A stretch of 64,000 nucleotides of DNA from UBA11740 sp035635855. Lineage in GTDB: Bacteria; Acidobacteriota; Blastocatellia; Pyrinomonadales; Pyrinomonadaceae. The translations under genes were made by a program, and so were the position numbers. The number at the start of each line of letters is the position of its first letter. Within the stretch, counting starts at the first letter, position 1. The notes beneath the pieces are model-generated. The model saw only the letters and a list, made by a program, of their open reading frames with translations, was not told the origin of the DNA and did no database searches. The stretch lies in assembly GCA_035635855.1 (NCBI GenBank), contig DASQAF010000049.1, forward strand, positions 62,001-126,000. The letters are read 5' to 3'. Positions 19,023-27,868 of this stretch are shown here, one piece after another.

Positions 19023-19229
19023 CTAAACATCAACGCGGTCGGCCGCAAACGCCAGGCAGGCTTTGATGTCTTCAGCAGTAAGGTCAGGGAAATCTGCCAG
19101 AATTTCTTCTTCGCTCATGCCGCCGGCGAGGTATTCCAGCACGTCCGTTACAGTCATTCGCGTTCCGCGAATCGTGGGTTTGCCGCTGCGCTTACCGGGT
19201 TCGATGGTGATGATCTTGCTATAATCCAT
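19023..19229 (-). CDS. DUF433 antitoxin-like protein
   Basis: A 68-residue protein starting at ATG 19229 (MDYSKIITIEPGKRSG). It has the DUF433 pattern: GKPTIRGTRMTV, a helix-turn-helix-like LEYLAGGMSEEEILADFPDLT, then DIKACLAFAADR. DUF433 proteins usually pair with a PIN-like DUF5615 toxin encoded immediately downstream. No such gene is present: the next bases on this strand are the family B repeat. It therefore looks like an orphan antitoxin or a remnant of a lost module. Confidence 0.8.
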   Translation of the reverse strand: MDYSKIITIEPGKRSGKPTIRGTRMTVTDVLEYLAGGMSEEEILADFPDLTAEDIKACLAFAADRVDV

Positions 19230-19310
19230 GTGGGAATGATAACAAAACGAATTGATCTTGCAAGACAAACCAATCAACTCGGCGCCGGCGGCAAGGATTG
19301 GCCTTAAGAC

Positions 19311-19505
19311 ATGAAATTCAGCGAACTAATCAGGCTTCTCGAGAAGAACGGTTTTCATTTGCTGAAAGAGAAGGGCTCGATTCGTTACTATGCGAAGCCA
19401 GGATACGACAGGCTGGTCAGAGTTGATTTTCATGGCGCAAAGGAAGTTCCCATGGGCACATGTCATGCTATTCTTAAGGCAGCTGGAATTAAGGAAAGGA
19501 CCTAA
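19311..19505 (+). CDS. hicA: HicA-like toxin lacking the usual catalytic histidine
   Basis: A 64-residue protein with the HicA dsRBD-like layout: KFSELIRLLEKNGFHLLKEK, a strand GSIRYYAKPG, then VDFHGAKEVPMGTCHAILKAAGI. Family members normally have a catalytic His after KGS (KGSH); this one has KGSIRYY. His remains in DFHG and GTCHAIL. The protein may be a non-cleaving variant or use another residue. The HicB-like gene follows 5 bases after the stop, the standard hicA-hicB order. Confidence 0.75.
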   Translation: MKFSELIRLLEKNGFHLLKEKGSIRYYAKPGYDRLVRVDFHGAKEVPMGTCHAILKAAGIKERT

Positions 19506-19510
19506 TATCA

Positions 19511-19759
19511 ATGATTGATCTTAAATACTCGCTGATTATCGAGGCCACCTCAGATCCCAACTTCTTCGGATTCTATTCGCCAGATCTCGAGGGCTTCACT
19601 GGCGTGGGGCACTCAGTCGAGGATTGTCTTTACAAGGCGAAATGGGGAATGGAAGAGCACGTTGCCCTTCTGGTTGATCAGAAGTTGCCCGTCCCTGAGA
19701 CGAATGCCAATCCAACCGTAGTTGTTCAGAATGAAGCAGAGTTGGCACCAGCCGCCTAG
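19511..19759 (+). CDS. hicB: HicB-like antitoxin
   Basis: An 82-residue protein with the partial RNase H-like HicB fold: LKYSLIIEATSDPNFFGFYSPDLEGFTGVGHSVEDCLYKAKWGMEE in order, read in short blocks (YSLIIEA; FYSPDLEGFTGVG; SVEDCLYKAKWGM). The domain binds HicA. There is no obvious C-terminal DNA-binding domain after residue 60, only a short tail. Its ATG is 5 bases after hicA, so the two are co-translated. glcF begins 15 bases downstream, so the pair probably shares a transcript with it. Confidence 0.75.
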   Translation: MIDLKYSLIIEATSDPNFFGFYSPDLEGFTGVGHSVEDCLYKAKWGMEEHVALLVDQKLPVPETNANPTVVVQNEAELAPAA

Positions 19760-19774
19760 CTTCACTCCAGAAGT

Positions 19775-21130
19775 ATGGCCGCCGCCCAACCATCCATACT
19801 CGCGACTGTTCTCTCAACAGAAGAAGAAAAGATTCTCGCCTGCGTTCACTGCGGTCTCTGTCTGGAAGCTTGCCCGACCTACGTTGCCACCGGAGATGAG
19901 AACGACAGCCCGCGCGGGCGCATTTACCTGATGCGCGCGGTTGAAGAAGGACGCCTCTCAGTCGGATCGCTAACGTTTGAAAGGCATATCGATCGCTGCC
20001 TCGGTTGCCGCGCGTGTGAAGCGGCATGTCCGGCCGGTGTTGAATACGGCCAACTGCTGGAAGCCGCGCGGGCGGACATCCTGAGCGGCCCGACCAAGCC
20101 GACCGGCGTTTACCGGGTGCTGAAATTTGTGCTGCGCCATGTCTGGATGAAGCCGAAACGATTGCAGGCAGCGTTCGCGCTGGGCCGCTTCCTGCGCGAC
20201 ATCGGATTAGCGCGGCTGTTGCTGCGCACCGGAATCGCGAGGGCAATTAATCGGCAGTTTGAATTCGCGTTGGCCCTGCTTGACGGATCGTCGCGGGCAA
20301 AGGTGGGCCTGGTGCCCGCGAACCGTCCGCAAGATGCGGGCACGCCCATGAAAGATGCGAGCGCTCCTATGAAAAAGAGCCAGACTGCGCTGCTCTTCAA
20401 AGCCTGTGTTACTGAAGGATTGTTTCAACGCGTAAACGACGCCACTGCGCGAGTGTTGAAAGTGAATGGCTGCGCGGTGCAGAACGGAGCGAATCAGGTT
20501 TGTTGTGGAGCCTTGCACGCACATGCCGGCGACCTCGAAGGTGCGCGCGTGCTGGCGCGTCAAAACATCGACGCCTTCGACGCTAATCGAGACAGCGCGA
20601 TTGTTACCAACGCCGGTGGCTGTGGCGCGATGCTGGCCTCATACGCGCACTTGCTGGCCGACGACGAACGATACAAAGATCGCGCGCGTGATTTCAGCGC
20701 CCGCGTGCGCGACGTGGGCCAACAACTGAAAGCCGTCGGTTTTCGCAACGGCGCGGCGATAGGATTCGAGCGCACAACTTACGATGCGTCATGTCATCTG
20801 CTTCACGGGCAGCACGCGGCGGACGAATCTCTGCAGATGCTTTGGGCCATTCCGCATTTGAATCTCGCACTTTTGAGCGGCAGCGATGTCTGTTGTGGCG
20901 GCGCTGGAGTTTACAACTTGCTCGAACCGGAATTGTCTGAGCAGATCCTGGAAGAGAAACTCAGAAACATTGAACAATCGGGAGCAAGTGTCCTGGCTAC
21001 CGGCAACGCCGGTTGTCACATGCAGATCGCCGCCGGCGCCCGCCTGGCCGGCTTAAAACTGCAGGTCTGTCACCCCGTTGAGTTGCTTGACGAATCGTAT
21101 CAGCGCGCGGGATTCTACGGCGCATTGTGA
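19775..21130 (+). CDS. glcF: Glycolate oxidase iron-sulfur subunit
   Basis: Electron-transfer subunit partnering the GlcD-GlcE fusion. The N-terminal region has two 4Fe-4S clusters: CVHCGLCLEACPTY (about 23-36) and CLGCRACEAACPAG (about 73-86). Two CCG domains follow, seen as CVTEGLFQRVND with QVCCGALHAH, and DASCHLLHG with SDVCCGGAG and TGNAGCHMQ. Between the clusters and the first CCG domain is a linker with an imperfect duplication (DAGTPMK, DASAPMK) whose DNA resembles a local repeat. The start is ATG 19775. It is separated from glcDE by ggt and the toxin-antitoxin islet. Confidence 0.93.
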   Translation: MAAAQPSILATVLSTEEEKILACVHCGLCLEACPTYVATGDENDSPRGRIYLMRAVEEGRLSVGSLTFERHIDRCLGCRACEAACPAGVEYGQLLEAARADILSGPTKPTGVYRVLKFVLRHVWMKPKRLQAAFALGRFLRDIGLARLLLRTGIARAINRQFEFALALLDGSSRAKVGLVPANRPQDAGTPMKDASAPMKKSQTALLFKACVTEGLFQRVNDATARVLKVNGCAVQNGANQVCCGALHAHAGDLEGARVLARQNIDAFDANRDSAIVTNAGGCGAMLASYAHLLADDERYKDRARDFSARVRDVGQQLKAVGFRNGAAIGFERTTYDASCHLLHGQHAADESLQMLWAIPHLNLALLSGSDVCCGGAGVYNLLEPELSEQILEEKLRNIEQSGASVLATGNAGCHMQIAAGARLAGLKLQVCHPVELLDESYQRAGFYGAL

Positions 21131-21245
21131 CAAATAGCACCAAAAAGAAGAGGGCGAAATATTTTGATATCTTCGCGCGCGATATGCCACACCCAACCTG
21201 CTTTGCGGTCTCTTTAGATTAACAACCTGGTTCGAACTCATTAGT

Positions 21246-22400
21246 TTGTTAAAGCTTCTCCAATCTTGTATCTGCCTTTGCTTGATAACCGCTGCCGTAG
21301 CGGCGCAGTCAGGCGCTGTCGATGAGCCACAGCTTGAAGCGGTGCGAGCACATTATGAAAAGGCACAAGCTTACGAACGCACAAATGACTGGCTAGCGGC
21401 TGAGCAGGAATGGCGACTTGTCATCAAACTGGCCCCAAAGGATGCGCGCGCCTGGGTGAATCTGGGGGTGGCTCTCAACCGGCAAAATAAGTCCCGTGAA
21501 GCTATTGATGCCTGGACGCAAGCGACCACGATTGATCCGAAGCTGGCCGGTGCGCATTTCAATTTGGGTTTGGCGCTCGTGCGCAGTAACGAGTTTGCGG
21601 CCGCGATCAATCCGCTCAAGGCTTCATTGATGCTTGAGCCCGACAACGACGCGGCGCGACGCGCGTTGGCGTTAGCGCTGGTCGGCCTCGAACGATTTCC
21701 GGAAGCATCGCGCGAGATAGCTCGCTTGCTGGCGCGTAGCCCGCGCGATGCGACTCTGCTGGAGATGGCCGCGCCGTGTTTCATGCGGCAACGCAGGTAC
21801 GCCGAAGCGACGATTGTGCTCAAGCGACGTCTGGATTTGGGCAGCGAGACCAGCCAACTCTGGGCGCAATATGGCGACGCTTTGGACGGCGCTAGCCGAA
21901 CCATCGAAGCTCTCGAAGCGTACAAGCGGGCCGTAGCACTCGCGCCTGATTCCACCGTCACCCGCTATGGCCTCGGCTATCTCTATTGGAAACTGTATCG
22001 CTATGACGAAGCTGAACGCGAACTGACAGAGGTCCTGCGCCGAGACCCGAAAGATGCGCGCGCTGCCTTTACGCTCGGCGATCTCTATCTTACAAAGGGC
22101 GATGCCAAACGGGCGCTGCCGTTTCTCGAGATGGCGGCGCAGGATTATCCGGCTGAGTTTGACACGAGATTCGCCCTGGGCCGAGCGCTGTTGCTCATCG
22201 GTGAAAGCAAACGCGGGATTGAGGAATTGCGCGCCGCAGTCAAGCTGGATGATTCCATCTCAGACGGGCACTTTCAACTTGGCCGGGCCTTAATGCAGGC
22301 GGGCTTAAGTGATGAAGGGAAGCGCGAATTGGATCGAGCGCGGAAATTACAAGAGGCCACGCGCGACGCCGAACGAAAAAGATTTGGTAAGAAACCTTAA
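21246..22400 (+). CDS. Exported TPR-repeat protein
   Basis: A 384-residue protein that opens with a likely signal peptide (LLQSCICLCLITAAVAAQ) from a TTG start at 21246. Most of the rest is about eight TPR units; readable examples are AWVNLGVALNRQNKSREAID, AHFNLGLALVRSNEFAAAI and AAFTLGDLYLTKGDAKRAL. TPRs form superhelices for protein-protein contact, so it may be a periplasmic scaffold. The C-terminal 20 residues are strongly charged. No catalytic domain is seen. It converges on nagA with a 44-base gap. Confidence 0.82.
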   Translation: MLKLLQSCICLCLITAAVAAQSGAVDEPQLEAVRAHYEKAQAYERTNDWLAAEQEWRLVIKLAPKDARAWVNLGVALNRQNKSREAIDAWTQATTIDPKLAGAHFNLGLALVRSNEFAAAINPLKASLMLEPDNDAARRALALALVGLERFPEASREIARLLARSPRDATLLEMAAPCFMRQRRYAEATIVLKRRLDLGSETSQLWAQYGDALDGASRTIEALEAYKRAVALAPDSTVTRYGLGYLYWKLYRYDEAERELTEVLRRDPKDARAAFTLGDLYLTKGDAKRALPFLEMAAQDYPAEFDTRFALGRALLLIGESKRGIEELRAAVKLDDSISDGHFQLGRALMQAGLSDEGKRELDRARKLQEATRDAERKRFGKKP

Positions 22401-22444
22401 CTGCGAGTCCGGCGCTCAGATCGCGTTCGCCCGCCCTGTTTGGA

Positions 22445-23674
22445 TTATCGTTGAACTTTACGTTTTTCTGTTTGTGTTGACGAATCGAATGCGACGCGAC
22501 CATTGACCAGGGTCAGCCGCACTTTGCCATCATTGTCCAACGCGACCAGGTCAGCGCGTTTTCCTACTTCGATCGAGCCACAATCCCCATCGATTCCAAG
22601 TAAGCGGGCCGGGTTTAATGAAGCCATACGCGCGACTTCTGAGTCAGAACTGCCAAGGGAGCGCATCATTCGCGCTGCATCCAGCATGGTGATAACAGAA
22701 CCGGCAATGCTTCCGCGAGAGTTCCGTGTGCGACCGTCTTTCACAGCAATTTTCTCGCCCCAGATCTGATATTCACCGTCGCCTAAACCGGCGGGCGCGA
22801 TCGCATCACTGATCAACGACAACCGTGCCGGAGTCTTGCACCGCAAGAGAAGTTTCAGCACCAGCAGATCCAGATGAACTCCGTCAGCGATTATGTCAAC
22901 GCTGACGTTGTCGCGCAGCAGTCCCCAGCAGACCGGTCCCGGCGCGCGATGATGCAAGGGCGGCATCGCATTCATGAAGTGAGTCATGTGATGGGCGCCG
23001 GCGTCGCTCGCTTGGTCCAGGATGTCGGGCGTGGCGCGCGTGTGCCCGATGGAAACGATCCATCCGCGCCGCCGAAGCTCACTTACCAGTTCAAGTCCTC
23101 CGTCAATTTCGGGCGCGACTGTGATCAGAAACTTTGCGTTGGCATTTTCGATGACAGGTAGATTCTCTAAATTCCCAGGTTCTCCGTACGTTTGAAAATG
23201 TGAAGTCCGAAGCGCGCCACACTGGGCGCTGTTGATAAAAGGGCCTTCGTAATGGAGACCAAGCCCGCGGGCGGCGGGCGCGCGGTCGTTACTGTCCATC
23301 ATGAACTTCTCTATCGCCGCGCAGGCGCGCTGATAATCTTCGAGCGGCGCTGGCACCAGGGTAGGCAGCCATCCCGTGATTCCGTTCTGCGCCAGAAAGA
23401 GTGCCACGCGATAGAGATCGTCTGCGTCGGCTTCCATAGTATCGACGCCCACGGCCCCGTGAATGTGAATGTCTATGAAGCCGGGAAAAAGTGTCAGGCC
23501 TGTAAGATCGATCATCCGCCCAACGCCCCCCGGAATCGTTTGCCCCTGCTCAACAATAGCCCGGATGCGCCCACCATCAATTAATAAGCCGGCATTTTCC
23601 ACGGCGCGATCCGAAACAGCCAGACGCGCGCCGCGCAGTATTAACCCGTTTTCAGACTGTCTGTCGTCAGTCAT
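22445..23674 (-). CDS. nagA: N-acetylglucosamine-6-phosphate deacetylase
   Basis: Cytoplasmic amidohydrolase converting GlcNAc-6-phosphate to glucosamine-6-phosphate and acetate. Seen in order: LTLFPGFIDIHIHGAVGVDTMEAD with the HxH metal motif, GLHYEGPFIN with the Glu ligand, VSIGHTRATPD and HMTHFMNAMPPLHHR with His ligands, LISDAIAPAG with the catalytic Asp, and SLNPARLLGID near the end. Length 409 is normal. It supplies the step after MurQ, whose gene is about 11-12 kb away on the same strand. It is a separate transcription unit from murKQ. Confidence 0.95.
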   Translation of the reverse strand: MTDDRQSENGLILRGARLAVSDRAVENAGLLIDGGRIRAIVEQGQTIPGGVGRMIDLTGLTLFPGFIDIHIHGAVGVDTMEADADDLYRVALFLAQNGITGWLPTLVPAPLEDYQRACAAIEKFMMDSNDRAPAARGLGLHYEGPFINSAQCGALRTSHFQTYGEPGNLENLPVIENANAKFLITVAPEIDGGLELVSELRRRGWIVSIGHTRATPDILDQASDAGAHHMTHFMNAMPPLHHRAPGPVCWGLLRDNVSVDIIADGVHLDLLVLKLLLRCKTPARLSLISDAIAPAGLGDGEYQIWGEKIAVKDGRTRNSRGSIAGSVITMLDAARMMRSLGSSDSEVARMASLNPARLLGIDGDCGSIEVGKRADLVALDNDGKVRLTLVNGRVAFDSSTQTEKRKVQR

Positions 23675-23715
23675 GGCCGATATTTAATCACAGCTTAAGC
23701 TCCAAAAGCGCTTAC

Positions 23716-23745
23716 GCCCGCGAAAGGCCGAAACCTTGCGCGGGC
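23716..23745 (-). terminator. Hairpin after the TonB-dependent receptor gene
   Basis: GCCCGCG and CGCGGGC pair, with an inner AAGG/CCTT stem and a small loop, 28 bases past the receptor stop on its strand. The T-rich stretch that follows is short (CTTTTGG), so termination may be weak. Confidence 0.5.
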
Positions 23746-23772
23746 ATAGTCGCGAAAAGATCGGAGCGATCT

Positions 23773-26700
23773 TCAGAAATACATCTTCAAGCCAAACTGG
23801 AATTCGCGCGGGTTGCGGGTCGAACCGGGTCTGCCGGTAGTTGACGTGCAAACTGCGATTCCGCCCGGCACGCACGGCGAAGCACCTAGAACGTTACCGT
23901 TGGCCGACTCGAGGAAAAACTGCGTGTGGTTGAAGACGTTGAAGGACTCGAAGCGAAACTGGAAGTAACGCGCTTTCTCAGTGTTCCAGTAGAAGTTCTT
24001 GATCAAAGAAAGATTAGTCTGGTTACGACCCGGCAGGTGGAAGATTGCGCGGCCCGCGTTTCCATAGGTTCCCAGCGCGGGATTCGCGAACGCCGTCGGA
24101 TCGTAAAGGAAAGGCAGTCCAGTTACCGGATCAGTCGTCCCGGCCAAACCCGCCGTCGGGTTGCCGACCAATTGAGATCGGTTTCCGTTTCGCCCACTGT
24201 TGGTGGTGGAAGCCAGTACGCGCGAAATCGGCGGACCGGATTCAATGTTCGTGATGCCGGAGATCTGCCAGCCTGCCAATACCGTTTTCACGAACGGATT
24301 ACTGTTCTTCTGGAAGAACGGCATCTCCCAAATGTAACTGGCTGAGAAAATATGCGGCCGCGAGGTGCGCGCTTCGGCATATTCGATTCGCAGATCATAT
24401 TGATTCTGCGGTGCATCCACACCGTCCCGATCGTTCGTGAAGTTGGTCAGATTCTTGCTGAAGGTGTAAGCCAGGCTAACCGTGCTGCCGCGCGCGAACC
24501 TCCAATTGAGCGATGAGAGCAAGCCGTGATAACGCGAGATGGCCGCTGTCTCTTTAAAGGTGATCGTGCCATAACCTCGATACGGTCGAATAGCGTTGAC
24601 GTTAGTCGAGGCCGTCGGGTTGCGTACCGTATCCAGGACCCATGCATTTGTTTCCGCGGGACCGACAAAGTTTATATTGCGCTGGTCGTGCAGGTGGTCG
24701 CCTTTGGTGCCCACGTAACTGACATCCAGCACGGCGTTTTTAAAAATCTCGCGTTGCATGCCGACTGACCACTGCTGAATCTCCGGCGTCACGATGTGCG
24801 GATCAATGCCCCCGAGCGCGCGTATTGGCAGGTTGCCCAGCGCGCCACCTGCTGGGGTAGCCAGCGTGATACCCGCGCCGCTGAAACTGGCGTTATTACT
24901 GAACGGCGGATTTGAGAATGTCGGGTCTTCATAAAGGAACGTCGCGATCTGGTCGTAATAAAAGCCATAACCGAGACGAAAAACTGTCTTGCCGCTTTCG
25001 CCAAGCAGGCGGCGTCCCAAACCGTTTTTGTAATTAGGACTCCAGGCGAGACCGAACCGAGGACTGAAGTTATTTTTATCGCTCGGCACGATCGTTTTGC
25101 CAAACGGCGAACCAGCGCCGGCCACCGCTATTCCATTCAATTCGTTGCCGGTGCCGCGAATCAGCGAGCCGCAGAGCGCATCCGCGCAGGTGGGCGCGTT
25201 TGCAAGTGAGTAAAGCAGCGGGTCGAAAGCTGTGAGCACGTTGTGGCTATCAGTTGCCGGAACGAAATATTGATAGCGCACGCCATAATCCAATGTCAGG
25301 TTGGGACGAATCTTCCAGGTATCCTGAGCAAAGAACTCACGCCGGCCCAGGTGCTCAGAGACGGTAATGTCGAATTGGTTTTCGTTGTACGTGTTGGCGC
25401 GACCCAACATATAGCTGGCAAGCGCCACGCCGGTTTGAGTCAGGGCAACACCCGTGGTTGAAGTCCCACGCGATTCGGTAGTAGTAAAAGCAAACGACCC
25501 CTGAGTCAGGTTGTTGGCGTTTTCATTCTTGCCTTCAAAGGCCCATTCACCGCCAAATTTGAAGATGTGGTTACCACTCGTCCTGGTCACAACGTCGCGA
25601 AATACCTGACTACGATAACGAATAGCGAACTTTTGAAGTGAGCCGACTGAAGTAATGCCGGTTATGGTGATTGACGGGATGGCGTTGCTGTTGTTCTCTG
25701 GGAAGACCTCGGGGATGTTCAGGCCCGGATAATCGGAACGACGGCCGCGGCCGACTAACTGCGAGCCGATAAAGTTTTGCGAGAAGTTATAGCTTGCCTC
25801 GTTAACCATCGTGGGTGAGATGATGGTCGTATAATTTATCGCCAACAGTTGGCCGGGAATGCGGGTGTCAGTCGTGGCAATATTCGGCAGATTGATGTTC
25901 TGGAAGAGACCGCCCGTTTCCTGGGTCACGTTCAGGTCATGGGTGTAGCGTCCAAAGATGCGATTGTTGTCATTAAAGATATGATCAATCCGAATCACTT
26001 CCTGGCGAGTGTTCTGCAGATTGACGGGGCTGAAAGTAAAAGTGTTGCTGCCGCTGTTTGGCAGAGGCCAAACCGGCAACAACGCGATTGCCTGCGGGCT
26101 AAGATCAGCGGCCGGAATGATGTTGCCTGGATAGGCACGGCCGACCGCATTAAAGATCATCCCTACGCGAGCCTGGGTCGTACCGCCACCGGTGTCAGTT
26201 ACCAAAAACGGTGTCGTTGTACAGGTGCCCACGCCCGGCGTGGTGCACTGCGCGTTGGCCGTGGTGCGGAAGAGCGGCAAGCCAAGGCTTGAAGAGAAAT
26301 CGCCGGCGCGCTGTGCTGATGTCGGAACGGTTGCGGTGCTCGCGGTTGTGGCGCGGCGGATGCGGCGGGCTTCTTCCGAGAAGAAGAAGAAAGTCTTGTT
26401 CTTTGCTTTGTAAATCGATGGCCCGCCTTCGCCAAACTTGGGAAGAGTCACCGGCCCGCTGAATGTGCCGCCAAAATTGTTGTAGCGCAGCTTCGGCACC
26501 GGCGCGCGCGGTTTCCCGTCCGTGCCGCGTCCGAGCCGGTTGTTGAAGAACGAGTTGGCATTGAAGCGATCATTACGGACGAATTCATAGCCCGAAAAGT
26601 GGTAGTCATTACTGCCGCTACGCGTCACCATCGTCACCGTGCCGCTGCCGGAACGTCCGACTTCAGCCGTGTAGTTCGAACTTAAGACCTTGAACTCCTT

Positions 26701-27363
26701 GATCGAGTCAATCGTCGGGGTTGATAGCAGCGTGATATTTGAGCCGCCATCCGTGTTGTTGACGCCGTCCACAAAGTAATTGACTCCATTGCGGCGCATG
26801 CCGTTGATTGAAATACTGGTGCGGTTGCTCAACCCTAGCGCAGTTTCATCCGCAAGGTCGGAACTAACTCCTGGTACAAGTTCTGTAAGTTTCATAAAGT
26901 CGCGATTATTGAGCGGCAACTCACGCACTTGCGCGCCAGAGATCAGTGCCTGACCTGTCGGGCTCTCTTGCAGGAGCGGCGCCTCATCGGTCACGAGGAC
27001 GGTTTGAGTTATGTCGCCCGCCTCCAGCACGACATCAATGCCCCGGCGATCCTTAGCGTTGAGCGTGACCGTTTGCACGTAACGCTTGAAGTTCGTTTGC
27101 TGGACAGTGACAGTGTAGCTGCCGGGAATCAGAGGAGTGACGACATAGTTGCCATCTTCATTCGTCTGTACGCGGCGCTCGGAATTTGTGTCCTTGTTGG
27201 TGACGACCACGCTAGCGTTCTGAATGACCGCGCCGGTCGAGTCGGTCACTTGCCCGGTGATGGACGCGGCGGTTTCTTCCTGGGCCAGCCCGGCGGTCGT
27301 AAAAGCAAAGCCGAGAGCGATCGCTACAAACACAACGCGCAGAAACTGAAGGTGATGTCTCAT
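23773..27363 (-). CDS. Oar-like TonB-dependent outer-membrane receptor
   Basis: A 1196-residue protein typical of Acidobacteriota. It has a signal peptide (FVAIALGFAFTTAGLAQ), then a carboxypeptidase-regulatory-like domain (SITGQVTDSTGAVIQNASVVV to about residue 120), then a plug (LPLNNRDFMKLTELVPGVSS; GMRRNGVNYFVDGVNNTDGG) and a long beta-barrel ending in FGLKMYF, the terminal aromatic expected for outer-membrane insertion. It probably imports oligosaccharides or peptides energised by TonB. AGAGGA precedes the ATG. There is no adjacent SusD gene, as usual for this Oar-like class. The ligand is unknown; nagA downstream on the same strand makes amino sugars one possibility. Confidence 0.92.
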   Translation of the reverse strand: MRHHLQFLRVVFVAIALGFAFTTAGLAQEETAASITGQVTDSTGAVIQNASVVVTNKDTNSERRVQTNEDGNYVVTPLIPGSYTVTVQQTNFKRYVQTVTLNAKDRRGIDVVLEAGDITQTVLVTDEAPLLQESPTGQALISGAQVRELPLNNRDFMKLTELVPGVSSDLADETALGLSNRTSISINGMRRNGVNYFVDGVNNTDGGSNITLLSTPTIDSIKEFKVLSSNYTAEVGRSGSGTVTMVTRSGSNDYHFSGYEFVRNDRFNANSFFNNRLGRGTDGKPRAPVPKLRYNNFGGTFSGPVTLPKFGEGGPSIYKAKNKTFFFFSEEARRIRRATTASTATVPTSAQRAGDFSSSLGLPLFRTTANAQCTTPGVGTCTTTPFLVTDTGGGTTQARVGMIFNAVGRAYPGNIIPAADLSPQAIALLPVWPLPNSGSNTFTFSPVNLQNTRQEVIRIDHIFNDNNRIFGRYTHDLNVTQETGGLFQNINLPNIATTDTRIPGQLLAINYTTIISPTMVNEASYNFSQNFIGSQLVGRGRRSDYPGLNIPEVFPENNSNAIPSITITGITSVGSLQKFAIRYRSQVFRDVVTRTSGNHIFKFGGEWAFEGKNENANNLTQGSFAFTTTESRGTSTTGVALTQTGVALASYMLGRANTYNENQFDITVSEHLGRREFFAQDTWKIRPNLTLDYGVRYQYFVPATDSHNVLTAFDPLLYSLANAPTCADALCGSLIRGTGNELNGIAVAGAGSPFGKTIVPSDKNNFSPRFGLAWSPNYKNGLGRRLLGESGKTVFRLGYGFYYDQIATFLYEDPTFSNPPFSNNASFSGAGITLATPAGGALGNLPIRALGGIDPHIVTPEIQQWSVGMQREIFKNAVLDVSYVGTKGDHLHDQRNINFVGPAETNAWVLDTVRNPTASTNVNAIRPYRGYGTITFKETAAISRYHGLLSSLNWRFARGSTVSLAYTFSKNLTNFTNDRDGVDAPQNQYDLRIEYAEARTSRPHIFSASYIWEMPFFQKNSNPFVKTVLAGWQISGITNIESGPPISRVLASTTNSGRNGNRSQLVGNPTAGLAGTTDPVTGLPFLYDPTAFANPALGTYGNAGRAIFHLPGRNQTNLSLIKNFYWNTEKARYFQFRFESFNVFNHTQFFLESANGNVLGASPCVPGGIAVCTSTTGRPGSTRNPREFQFGLKMYF

Positions 27364-27868
27364 GATGGTTCCTCTTTACCGGAAGATGATTAAGACCATT
27401 GTCGGACCGCTGGTGACGGCCACTCCAAAAATCGCGGGAAGGACGCCAATTCTATTAGGCGAGGACTTACAATCAAAGCTAAAAGATTTTATCAGTCCGA
27501 TAAACTCACTTGATGGGACCAGCAGCATCTTACTACTGGCTGTCTAACCCCGCTAGCTTTTTTCAGAATAATGGATTCGTCGTTCACATTTTCGGACGAG
27601 TCAGTGCTCGGGAAAGCGCATCATCATTTGACACGCTAGTCCAAGCGGCTGCCTAGTAAAGAATTAACAGGCAAATCTAGTAACTTCGCTCTCCCGGACT
27701 CGAGCGTCTTAGTATTTGACAGCGAAGATCATTTCTCACAGGCAAATGCCGTGCGGCATTAAAGTTTTCGGCGGCGATCCTTGCGCGCTGGTCGGGGCGG
27801 CACACTTGTCAGTGGCACTCACGAATTGCTGATGGGGTGAGCAGCATTACGCTCAACTTGGCCTGAGT
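27364..27868. other. 505-base non-coding gap with a hairpin
   Basis: This gap should hold the promoter of the TonB-dependent receptor gene at its left end. The only structure I note is AATGCCG-TG-CGGCATT at 27745-27760, followed on the plus strand by AAAGTTTT. On the minus strand it lies after the HEFGH-protein gene, where it could slow read-through. No frame looks coding. Confidence 0.45.
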
